DNA from: CAYYJM01 sp964471755
GTDB taxonomy: Bacteria; Planctomycetota; Planctomycetia; Gemmatales; Gemmataceae
Direction of reading: 5' to 3'
Length of the DNA stretch: 21,796 nt
Assembly: GCA_964471755.1 (NCBI GenBank)
Contig: CAYYJM010000087.1
Coordinates: forward strand, 1-21,796
Both the position numbers and the translations under genes were made by a program. Below are positions 8,444 through 15,570 of this stretch, one piece after another (the first letter of the stretch is position 1; every line of letters starts with the position of its first letter). The notes under the pieces are model-generated. The model saw only the letters and a program-made list of their open reading frames with translations. It was not told the origin of the DNA and made no database searches.

Positions 8444-8463
8444 GATCAGCCTCGCCTTCGCGG

Positions 8464-9402
8464 TCAGTTGAAGAACGGGAACAGCACCTTGATCTCGGCG
8501 GTGCTGGGTCGTCGGCCGTATTCGCAGATCTCGAACGCCTCGGCGTACTTGATCCGTCGGCCCTTCTCGGGGCCGTACCAGGTGACGAGTTCCTCGCGGA
8601 AGCGATCGGCGGCGGCACTCTCGATCTTCGACCAGCGGTGCTTCTCACGGAGCCACGCCTTGCGAGCGGCCACGTCCGATGCCGGCGGCACCAGTCGGAA
8701 TTCCTCCGCGCTCCCCAGGGCACCGCCCTCGTACAGCTGCGATTCCAGTTCGTGGATCGCGTCCCACTTCTTCTCGATCACGTCATCCAGCCCGACGACG
8801 ATATCGGCCTTGAAACGAGACGGCTTGACGAATCCATCGCTGGAGTAAAGGAAGACCGGGTTGGCCTTCAGAGCCGGCGTCTCGGGACAGAACTTCGGCA
8901 CCGCCACCATGAAGGCCGAATCCTGGACCAGGACGCCGACGTAGCGATGATCGGGGTGGTAGTCCCACGGCCGGTGCGAGATGACGATGTCGGCCTGCCA
9001 GTCCCGGATCAATCGCGTGATCTTCTTGCGGTTCTCCAGCGTCGGTTCCAGTTCGCCGTCGTGGATGTCGAGGACCTCAGTCGTGACGCCGAGAACCCTG
9101 TCGGCGGCCTTCACCTCGGCCAGGCGACGCTTCGCCAGCGCCTCACGGTCCATCTTCCAGTGGCCGATGTCGCCGTTGGTGACCGAGACGAATTTGACCG
9201 CGTGGCCGAGCCTGGCCCACTTGATGGCGGTCCCGCCGGCCTTCAGCTCGGCGTCGTCGGGATGAGCCCCAAAGACGATGATGCGAAACTTCTTCCCGGC
9301 CTGCGGTGCCGCGGGTTCTTCAGCCGAGGCACCGACGAGCAGGAGGCCGAATGGACTCAGCACGAGTCCGAAGAGCAACGCGAGCGGATGAAACCGGAGC
9401 AT
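8464..9402 (-). CDS. Secreted LmbE/PIG-L family deacetylase
   Basis: 312 residues from the ATG at 9402. Residues 1-27 are a signal peptide (hydrophobic LALLFGLVLSPFGLLLVG, then ASA), unusual for a family that is often cytoplasmic. The zinc-site motifs are intact: AHPDDAE at 46-52 (H47, D49, D50) and DYHPDHRYVG at about 147-156 (H149, D151, H152). LmbE/PIG-L enzymes remove the acetyl group from N-acetylglucosamine units in small conjugates or glycans. Export suggests a periplasmic or extracellular glycan substrate, which is inference. I chose 9402 because GAGGG lies upstream and the signal peptide begins there; the open frame extends 31 codons further to 9495 but that stretch has no protein-like character. 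It is the first gene of a pair with the Gfo/Idh enzyme and is divergent from the gene at 9665. Confidence 0.9.
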   Translation of the reverse strand: MLRFHPLALLFGLVLSPFGLLLVGASAEEPAAPQAGKKFRIIVFGAHPDDAELKAGGTAIKWARLGHAVKFVSVTNGDIGHWKMDREALAKRRLAEVKAADRVLGVTTEVLDIHDGELEPTLENRKKITRLIRDWQADIVISHRPWDYHPDHRYVGVLVQDSAFMVAVPKFCPETPALKANPVFLYSSDGFVKPSRFKADIVVGLDDVIEKKWDAIHELESQLYEGGALGSAEEFRLVPPASDVAARKAWLREKHRWSKIESAAADRFREELVTWYGPEKGRRIKYAEAFEICEYGRRPSTAEIKVLFPFFN

Positions 9403-9664
9403 GACAGAACCCTCGGTGTTGCGGTAGCGAAGAATCCGCCAGAAAAAAGTGGAGCAGTGTCTGCTTGACCAGTGGCCCAACGTAGAGAGTATCATGGGGG
9501 AACACTGGCCGTTGGGATGACACCCCCTCCCGTTTCTCGGGTTTACCCTAGATGACAGGGCGGGGGGCGTCTGTCAACGAGATACCGGGATCGATTCAAG
9601 CAATCGGGACGATTTTGCCGATGGCATCAACGGGCCGGGTTCTCCACAGGTGAGGAGACGAAAC
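9403..9664. promoter_or_regulatory. Divergent intergenic region with no identified gene
   Basis: 262 bases separate the divergently read LmbE-type gene and the glycine-rich BON gene, so promoters for both must lie here. No short coding frame is convincing. On the plus strand TTGACC (9465-9470) and TATCAT (9490-9495) resemble a sigma-70 pair, but the 19-base spacing is long and the site lies 170 bases from the ATG, so I hold it as a weak candidate only. A short GACAG/CTGTC inverted pair with a G-rich loop lies at about 9554-9575. The ribosome site for the plus gene is AGGTGAGGAG just before 9665. Confidence 0.4.
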
Positions 9665-10591
9665 ATGCGCAGGCGATGGATGGGATGTCTGGCGATGCTC
9701 TCGGGGTTGCTCCTGGCGACCTCTGCCGAGGCCCAGTTCACCGGCGGCACCGGCGGCGGTGGCACCGGCGGCACGACCATCGGCAGTGCTGGTGGACTTG
9801 GCGGAACCAGCTTCACCGGCTCGCGCGGCAGCACCATCGGCGGCAGTGGCGGTCTCGGTGGTGGTCTGGGCGGTGGAACTGGGGGTGGCCTGGGCGGCGG
9901 AACGGGCGGAACAGGCGGAAACGGTCTGGGCGGCACCAGTCTGACCGGGGGCGGTCTGCTCGGGCAAGGCTCGATGACCGGTTCGCAGACGACCAACACC
10001 AACGCCGTCGGCGGCACGAGTTTCCTGGGCCGAAACTACGCCTATCCCCTGGCCAAGGGTCTGCCCACGCATTCCCTGGTCGGCAACACGCAGGCCAGCG
10101 CCACCGTCGCGTTCGGCCAGCCTCTGTACACGGTTTCCGGCGCGACAGGAACGACGGGACAGGGCGGGGCGGGCGGTCTGGGAGGCGGAAATCGCCTGGG
10201 CGGAGGCGGAGCCACCACGGCCGGCGGCTTCGGCGGCAACAATTTCGGCGGCGGCCTCGGCGGTGGCGGAACGGCCACGACCGCGACCGGCCAGGGGAGC
10301 TACGCCTCCTCGGCGGGCATGGATCGCGTGATTCCTTACGTCACGACTCTGGGCTTTCAGCCGAACCTGCCTTCGCAGACCGTCGTCGGTCAGCAGGTGC
10401 AGACCATGTTCGGGAACTCGACGCGCCTGTCCACGGGGAGTTCCGTCCAGGTGGTTCGCCAGCAGGACGGCTTCGTGTTGCAGGGCCAGGCCGGCAGCGC
10501 CCGTGAACGAGCCGTGATGGAGGCCATGGCCCGCCTGACACCAGGTGTCCGGGCGGTTCGCAATGATATTCAGGTCGTCCCGGGCCGTTGA
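9665..10591 (+). CDS. Secreted glycine-rich protein with a C-terminal BON domain
   Basis: 308 residues. A signal peptide with an AEA cleavage site covers residues 1-23 (MRRRWMGCLAMLSGLLLATS, then AEA before QF). Residues about 25-105 and 158-210 are low-complexity Gly/Thr/Ser runs such as TGGTGGGGTGGTT, likely flexible or surface-exposed. Residues about 243-305 resemble a BON domain: a valine-rich strand (SVQVVRQQDGFVLQGQA), then a helix (RERAVMEAMARLTPGV) and a closing strand (VRNDIQVV). BON domains bind phospholipid or envelope components in proteins such as OsmY. I start at the ATG at 9665, five codons inside an upstream GTG, because GGTGAGGAG is correctly spaced before it. A hairpin follows the stop (10629-10648). 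It precedes the small unknown gene and the three-gene adaptor operon on the same strand; whether it belongs with them functionally is open. Confidence 0.78.
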   Translation: MRRRWMGCLAMLSGLLLATSAEAQFTGGTGGGGTGGTTIGSAGGLGGTSFTGSRGSTIGGSGGLGGGLGGGTGGGLGGGTGGTGGNGLGGTSLTGGGLLGQGSMTGSQTTNTNAVGGTSFLGRNYAYPLAKGLPTHSLVGNTQASATVAFGQPLYTVSGATGTTGQGGAGGLGGGNRLGGGGATTAGGFGGNNFGGGLGGGGTATTATGQGSYASSAGMDRVIPYVTTLGFQPNLPSQTVVGQQVQTMFGNSTRLSTGSSVQVVRQQDGFVLQGQAGSARERAVMEAMARLTPGVRAVRNDIQVVPGR

Positions 10592-10628
10592 TCGGCCGCC
10601 TGGGGACTGAGGTTGTCCCACGTTGTGC

Positions 10629-10648
10629 TTCCGGGTATACGCCCGGAA
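10629..10648 (+). terminator. Short perfect hairpin after the glycine-rich gene
   Basis: TTCCGGG (10629-10635) pairs with CCCGGAA (10642-10648) around a six-base loop, TATACG. It lies 38 bases after the stop at 10591. The stem is perfect but short, and the following bases (ACTTGAAG) hold no T run, so as an intrinsic terminator it is weak. It may instead end or stabilise the mRNA. Confidence 0.45.
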
Positions 10649-10719
10649 ACTTGAAGCTAGCCGAAGGGAATCGAACCGCCCCCGGAAGCAGGGATGCGCC
10701 GGGGATCGAGGGGGAAGGT

Positions 10720-11067
10720 ATGGGCGCAGCAGCTCATCTTGCACCGATCCTGCACGACGAGGCCATGACCCGTGAGTTGGGGGACGAGGAAGCACGGGTC
10801 CTGGTCGAATGGCTGATTGATTGGGCCGAGTTCTACGCGGCCGAGGATCCCGATGCGTGCCATCTTCGCATCCAGGAATTGTGGCGTCGAGGTCGGGCCC
10901 TGTCTCGTTTCGTCGCTCTGTGGCAGCGAGATTGCCACGGCCCGGCGTTACAACTGGCCGCCGCGGAACGGTTCGCCGGGCCCTTGCCGAACGGTCCTGT
11001 GGACCCCTGCGTCCTCATGCTTCGTCTGGTCCAGGCGGAATCACGCCGACGCGAAGCGGAGTGGTGA
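10720..11067 (+). CDS. Small protein of unknown function (115 residues)
   Basis: From the ATG at 10720 the protein has 115 residues and no signal peptide or membrane segment. It is mostly helical in character, acidic in the first half (GDEEARVLVEWLIDWAEFY) and basic later (WRRGRALSRFVALWQRD), ending in a charged tail (ESRRREAEW). I do not recognise a family. The start is chosen because GAGGGGGAAGG lies directly before it. The frame is open back to 10588, but that 44-codon extension covers the hairpin at 10629-10648 and looks non-coding. The gene lies between the glycine-rich BON gene and the adaptor operon, all on the plus strand; a strong stem-loop (11114-11142) separates it from the latter. 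It could be a cytoplasmic partner or regulator of its neighbours, but nothing shows this. Confidence 0.6.
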   Translation: MGAAAHLAPILHDEAMTRELGDEEARVLVEWLIDWAEFYAAEDPDACHLRIQELWRRGRALSRFVALWQRDCHGPALQLAAAERFAGPLPNGPVDPCVLMLRLVQAESRRREAEW

Positions 11068-11113
11068 GCGAGGTTGTGGATCTGGGACGGAGACGAAAGG
11101 TAGCGAAGATTTG

Positions 11114-11142
11114 GCCGATGGTCTTGCAACCAGACCATCGGC
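11114..11142 (+). promoter_or_regulatory. Perfect 11-bp stem-loop before the adaptor operon (terminator or operator)
   Basis: GCCGATGGTCT (11114-11124) and AGACCATCGGC (11132-11142) are exact reverse complements around a seven-base loop. It lies 47 bases after the stop of the small gene and 64 bases before the GTG of the first adaptor gene. No T run follows on the plus strand, so it is not a classic intrinsic terminator; an operator for a dimeric regulator or an mRNA structure is equally possible. Confidence 0.6.
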
Positions 11143-11205
11143 TCGCTTACAGTGATGAGAAGGTTTGCTTGCCTGTTGATCCGCAGTACCTGACGAGGAC
11201 GCGCC

Positions 11206-13383
11206 GTGACGCCAACCGCCCCGAGTCAACCCGCCCTTCCGAACCTGAGCGTGGATCGCGAACGGGCACGCGTCGCCAAATTGCTGGAAGAAACCGCCGC
11301 TCTGGCTGAGCAGGACATCGCCCCCTCGGCATTCTATGGCGAGTTGTTGAAGAAGTTGCTGGACGCTCTGATGGCCCCGTCCGGCTCCGTCTGGCTGGTC
11401 TCGCCGCAAGGGGCCGCCGCGCCGTTGTGCCAGATCAACCTGAAGGAAGTCGGCCTGGACGAACGCCCCGAGCTACAAAACCGCCATCAGGTCCGAGCCT
11501 CGATGGTGCAACTGGCTCTGAATCAGGCCCGGCCGACCCATGTCATGCCGAACACCCTGCTCGGCGAACCGAGCCAGGGCCAGGCACCGCCCGGCAATCC
11601 GACCGATTTCATCCTGCTGGCCATGCCGGTGATCACCAACGGCCAGGTCACCGGCCTGATCGAGGTCTGGCAGCGTCCCAACCGCCCCGGTAACGTCATC
11701 CCCGGCTTCCTTCAGTTCATGGGCCTGGTCGCCGAGGTCGCCTCGCGCTACCAGCGCAACCAGAAGATGGGAGCCCTGATCGGGCAGCAGCAGCTGTGGA
11801 TCAACCTGGAGCAGTTCGTCCGCCAGATCCACACGACGCTCCACCCGGTCGAGGCGGCCTATCTGGTGGCCAATGACGGCCGACGACTGATCGAGTGCGA
11901 TCGCCTCAGCGTCGCTCTGCGCTACGGCAGCAATGTGCAGGTCGAGGCGATCAGCGGAGCGGACGTCGTCGAGAAGCGATCCAACCAGGTGCAGTTGCTT
12001 CGTCGGCTCTGCGACGCGGTCCTGGCGTGGGGCGAGAAACTGGTCTTCCGCGGCACCCGCGAGGACAGCCTTCCGTCTCGTGTTCTGGAGGCTCTCGACG
12101 CCTACCTGGCCGAGAGTCACAGTCGCCTCCTGGTCATCCAGCCGCTGCGCGACGAACGCCAGAAGGACCCCAGCCAGCTGGCCCGGGCCGCCCTGGTGAT
12201 GGAGTGCTTCGATCCGCCCGACGATTCGAGCCAGTTGCTGGGCCGTCTGGAGATCATCGCCCGTCATGTGACGCCGGCCCTGTACAACGCCATCGAGCAT
12301 CGGCGGATTCCGCTGCGCTTCCTGTGGATGCCCCTGGCCAAACTCCAGGAAGGCGTCGGCGGCCGCACGCGCATGATCATGATGCTCGTCGCTGTGAGTC
12401 TGACCCTCCTCGGCTCGCTCCTCTGGTTCGTCCCCTACCCGCTCAAGATGGACGCGACCGGCCACCTGTCGCCGGTCGTCCAGCGCAAGATCTATCCGCC
12501 AGTGACGGGTATCGTCGATCGCTTTCTGGTCAAGCCGGGCGAGGTGGTGGGACCGGGGCACAACCTGGTTCAACTCTTCGACGTGCAACTGGCCTCGCGA
12601 GTCAATCAGGTCCGGGCGGAGATGCTGGCCGAAGAGGCGAGTTGGCACGAGGCGGAGAACCAGGCCAAGAAGGTCGCCAGTGATGCGCGGGAGGAAGCCC
12701 GCTATCGCCGCGAGGCCGAGCAGCATCGCCGCAAGTACCTGACCAAGAAGGCCGAACTGGATGACCTGCGCGTCCGCCTCGGAGCCGACCTCAACAATCC
12801 GGGGCGATTCGATCTTCGCGCGCCGGAGTTCACCCCGGAACAGCTCGCCCGCTTCTCGCCGGAAGTCCAGGCGCGACAGAACTACCGCACCTGGACCGTC
12901 GTCAACAGCGGCTACTCTCTGGAGTGGACCAACCGCGAGTCGAAGCCGTCTGATTCGCTGATCGTGCTGGCGGCCAAGGAAGGAGCGCATGAGGTCGAAC
13001 TGCGCATTCCGCAGAAGCACATCGGTCAGATCCTCAAGGCCTACGACTACCTCGGCGAGGATACTCTCGATGTCGATTTCCTGCTCCGCACCAACCCGAC
13101 GCAGTCGTATCGCGGTAAGCTGCCGCGACACCGGATCGCCGGTCAGGTGTCCACGAGCAAGGAGGACGGCGCGGAGGCCGAGCCGTTCGTCACCGCCTTT
13201 GTCGTGATCGACGACCCGACCATTCCGCCGGCCGAGCGTCTGCCGCGGGAAGTGCTGCGCGGCGGCACCGTGGCCGGCACCGAGGTCGCCGCCAAGGTCC
13301 GCTGCGGCCCGGCCCGACTGGGCTACGCCCTGTTCTACGGCATCTGGGAATTCGTCTACGAGAAGGTGATCTTCTTCTTCTGA
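11206..13383 (+). CDS. HlyD-type membrane adaptor with two N-terminal GAF-like domains
   Basis: 725 residues in this order. Residues about 40-180 and 200-360 are two GAF-like domains (first: SGSVWLVSPQG, then FILLAMPVITNGQVTGLIEVW; second: VEAAYLVANDGRRLIE). Residues about 389-410 are one transmembrane helix (MIMMLVAVSLTLLGSLLWFV). Residues 424-470 are a biotin/lipoyl-like half motif (VTGIVDRFLVKPGEVVGPGH), followed by a coiled coil to about 525 (AENQAKKVASDAREEARYRR). The rest is the adaptor beta-barrel, and a hydrophobic tail (FVYEKVIFFF) closes the protein. The GAF part is therefore cytoplasmic and the HlyD part is across the membrane. GAF domains commonly sense small ligands, so a signal-gated adaptor is an inference. 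The start is GTG, with ACGAGGA upstream. It is the first of three adaptor genes; the next begins 30 bases on. GAF assignment is moderate, HlyD assignment good. Confidence 0.8.
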   Translation: MTPTAPSQPALPNLSVDRERARVAKLLEETAALAEQDIAPSAFYGELLKKLLDALMAPSGSVWLVSPQGAAAPLCQINLKEVGLDERPELQNRHQVRASMVQLALNQARPTHVMPNTLLGEPSQGQAPPGNPTDFILLAMPVITNGQVTGLIEVWQRPNRPGNVIPGFLQFMGLVAEVASRYQRNQKMGALIGQQQLWINLEQFVRQIHTTLHPVEAAYLVANDGRRLIECDRLSVALRYGSNVQVEAISGADVVEKRSNQVQLLRRLCDAVLAWGEKLVFRGTREDSLPSRVLEALDAYLAESHSRLLVIQPLRDERQKDPSQLARAALVMECFDPPDDSSQLLGRLEIIARHVTPALYNAIEHRRIPLRFLWMPLAKLQEGVGGRTRMIMMLVAVSLTLLGSLLWFVPYPLKMDATGHLSPVVQRKIYPPVTGIVDRFLVKPGEVVGPGHNLVQLFDVQLASRVNQVRAEMLAEEASWHEAENQAKKVASDAREEARYRREAEQHRRKYLTKKAELDDLRVRLGADLNNPGRFDLRAPEFTPEQLARFSPEVQARQNYRTWTVVNSGYSLEWTNRESKPSDSLIVLAAKEGAHEVELRIPQKHIGQILKAYDYLGEDTLDVDFLLRTNPTQSYRGKLPRHRIAGQVSTSKEDGAEAEPFVTAFVVIDDPTIPPAERLPREVLRGGTVAGTEVAAKVRCGPARLGYALFYGIWEFVYEKVIFFF

Positions 13384-13413
13384 GCCCACCCCGACCGCGA
13401 GAGGAGTTCCATC

Positions 13414-15543
13414 ATGGGCCGCTGGCTCTTCACCTGCCTGGTGTTATGCGCGTCCACGGTCGGCCTGATCGGCTGGCTGGCGGGCACGTGGTCGCCCGAG
13501 AAGCCCAGCCGCGCCCTCGGCTCCGAGAACGGCGATCCTGCTGCTCCGGCGCTGCCACCGGGTGTTGGCCCGCAGGTCCACGTCCGGGACCATCCGGAGG
13601 GCGGTGGTCCAGGCCGCACGGTGACCATTCCCGAAGGCCGTCTTCTGGTCGTCGAGAAACAGGAGATCGGTGCCGAGGCCGAGGGAACGCTCCTCTTCGT
13701 CGGCACCGAGGTGAAGCCCGGCGAGCAGGTCCCCGCTGAACGGCGGGTCACCCAGGACATGGCCTTCCTGGCGGTTCAGGCCGAGCCCGGTGCCCGCGAG
13801 GGCGTCGAGATGATGGACGTACTCGGCAAGAGCGTGCCGTTTCGACGCTGGACGCCGAACATGCCGTTACTTCCCTTGCAGACCCGGATCTTCCGCGAGC
13901 AGCGGATGTATCGCAAGCTCCAGATCGGCGACCGGGTCCAGCGCGGCGACGTGGTCGCCCTGGTCAACCCCGAGATCGCGACCGACGAACTGGGCGTCGC
14001 CGTGGCCCTGCTCGATCAGACCGAGAACGAGCGCATGGCCGCCGAGCGGATGATGCAGGAGTACCGCCTCCGCCTGAAGAACAACGAGAAGTTGCCACCT
14101 GGAGCCATCGCCAAGGAGGATCTCGACTCGCTCCGGCTCGGCATGGAGAAGGCGTTCTATGACTCGAAGGTCAAGGCTTCCGCCGTTTCCAAGAGCGCCC
14201 TCGAGTTGAGTGCGGCGGCCACACGGCTGCGCATGCACGCGATCCGGGCCCGCATGAACGGCATCATCAAGATGGTCTACAAGAACAGCGGCGACTCGGT
14301 TCGCAAGCTCGATCCGGTCCTTCAGATCCTGAACACCGAGCGGATGCGCGTCGAGGGCCTGATCGGCATCGAACAGACGAACTTCCTGCGCCGCGGGATG
14401 AAAGTGGTCGTCGAGGCGAGTCGGCCGGACACCCCGGCGGCGATCCTGACCGGCCACCATCTGGAGGTCAACTGCGTCGCCGTGAGCGCCACCGCCGCTC
14501 CGGTCATCGTCTCCGGCAGCGAGGATCGCACCGTCCGCGGCTGGGCCCCGGACGCGGGGGGACGGATGCTCTGGGAGATCGGCCCCTTCGGTGCGGCGGT
14601 TCGCTCCGTCGCCTGTACGCCCGCTGGCGCAGGGCAGGCCAGCGCGCTGATCGGTGTCGCCGATGGCTCCTGCTGGCTGTTCGATCTCGCCAGGCCGCGA
14701 CAGGTTCCGGTGGAGTTGTCGGAACGACACCGGGGCGCGGTCAACGCCGTCGCCTTCAGTCCGGACGGCAAGTTCTGTGCCACGGCCGGGGACGATCGCT
14801 CGATCGTTCTCTGGGACGTCGCCACCCGAAAGAAGGAGCAGGTCTACACCGGGGCTCATCGAGCGGCCATCACCGCGCTCTCGTTTGCCGCGCCCGGCGT
14901 ACTGGTCTCCAGTGGTCGGGACAGCACCATCGCAGTCTGGGCGGTCGAGGGGAATCACCCCCTGAAGCGCGTGCAGGAGTTCGAGCATCGCTCGGGTGAA
15001 GTGCCGCACATCAACAGTGACGGCCAGCGTGTCCTCTTCGAGCAGGGCAAGGAACTCCGCATCCAGTCGCTGCGGGACCGACAGATCGAGGGCGTCCTGC
15101 AAACGACCACGGGAGCCTCGACGTTCAGCCGGTTCGCCCTGTTCGCGCCCGACGGCAAGACCATCCTGACGACCGGCACCGAGAATCGGCTGCAACTCTG
15201 GCGGACGCCGGCCATCCACGGCCAGGGCGCGGAGATTCGCCAATTCCTCTGGAACAGCAGCAGCACCTGCGGAGCCTTCGCCCCCGACTGCCGCTTCGCG
15301 GTGACCGGTACGCAGGACGGCAAGGTTCTGGTCTGGTCGATGCCGGATCGCGAGGAGATCACGAAACGGATTCCGGCCACCCTCGTTCTCGTCGAGCAGA
15401 CCCTGGACAGCAGCACCTTGCAGGTTCGTGTCTGGGCGGAACTGGACGAGGTGCCGGCCTGGCTCGTTCCGGGGAGTACGGCCACCATCGTGGTGCCGAT
15501 CGATCCGCCCGCGCCGCCGCCTGGTCCCCGCGCCGCTGGCTGA
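13414..15543 (+). CDS. HlyD-type adaptor with a WD40 beta-propeller inserted in its beta-barrel
   Basis: 709 residues. Residues 1-25 are an N-terminal membrane anchor or signal (LFTCLVLCASTVGLIGWLAG). Residues about 160-200 and 270-305 form the two halves of the barrel-sandwich motif (KLQIGDRVQRGDVVALVNPE, then GIIKMVYKNSGDSVRKLDPV) flanking a helical hairpin at 200-265. The barrel begins at 311 (MRVEGLIGIEQTNFLRRGMK) and should continue, but residues about 344-643 are instead WD40 repeats (NAVAFSPDGKFCATAGDDRS, IVLWDV, LQLWRTP, KVLVWSMPD). The barrel resumes at about 655 (TLVLVEQTLDSSTLQVRVWA, ending GSTATIVV). The propeller is thus inserted inside the adaptor rather than appended. It should lie on the periplasmic side and may bind a partner. 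AGGAG lies 8 bases before the ATG. Middle gene of the operon. Confidence 0.85.
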   Translation: MGRWLFTCLVLCASTVGLIGWLAGTWSPEKPSRALGSENGDPAAPALPPGVGPQVHVRDHPEGGGPGRTVTIPEGRLLVVEKQEIGAEAEGTLLFVGTEVKPGEQVPAERRVTQDMAFLAVQAEPGAREGVEMMDVLGKSVPFRRWTPNMPLLPLQTRIFREQRMYRKLQIGDRVQRGDVVALVNPEIATDELGVAVALLDQTENERMAAERMMQEYRLRLKNNEKLPPGAIAKEDLDSLRLGMEKAFYDSKVKASAVSKSALELSAAATRLRMHAIRARMNGIIKMVYKNSGDSVRKLDPVLQILNTERMRVEGLIGIEQTNFLRRGMKVVVEASRPDTPAAILTGHHLEVNCVAVSATAAPVIVSGSEDRTVRGWAPDAGGRMLWEIGPFGAAVRSVACTPAGAGQASALIGVADGSCWLFDLARPRQVPVELSERHRGAVNAVAFSPDGKFCATAGDDRSIVLWDVATRKKEQVYTGAHRAAITALSFAAPGVLVSSGRDSTIAVWAVEGNHPLKRVQEFEHRSGEVPHINSDGQRVLFEQGKELRIQSLRDRQIEGVLQTTTGASTFSRFALFAPDGKTILTTGTENRLQLWRTPAIHGQGAEIRQFLWNSSSTCGAFAPDCRFAVTGTQDGKVLVWSMPDREEITKRIPATLVLVEQTLDSSTLQVRVWAELDEVPAWLVPGSTATIVVPIDPPAPPPGPRAAG

Positions 15544-15570
15544 CCCGTTGATGATCGCGCGGAGGAGCCG

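Noticed and set aside
9465..9495. TTGACC and TATCAT as a plus-strand sigma-70 promoter
   Set aside because: The 19-base spacing and 170-base distance to the ATG make it no better than chance in a region this long; mentioned only as a candidate.
9737..9960. Possible tandem repeat or CRISPR-like array
   Set aside because: The repetition comes from glycine codons in a low-complexity coding region; no constant repeat with unique spacers exists.
9596..10795. Minus-strand frames rich in Pro or Ala opposite the glycine-rich gene
   Set aside because: They are complements of the GGC/GGT runs; the plus strand has a signal peptide, ribosome site and BON-like end.
11473..13389. 638-codon minus-strand frame opposite the GAF/HlyD gene
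   Set aside because: No recognisable domain and a shadow-like composition; the plus strand has a ribosome site, a membrane helix and an adaptor motif.
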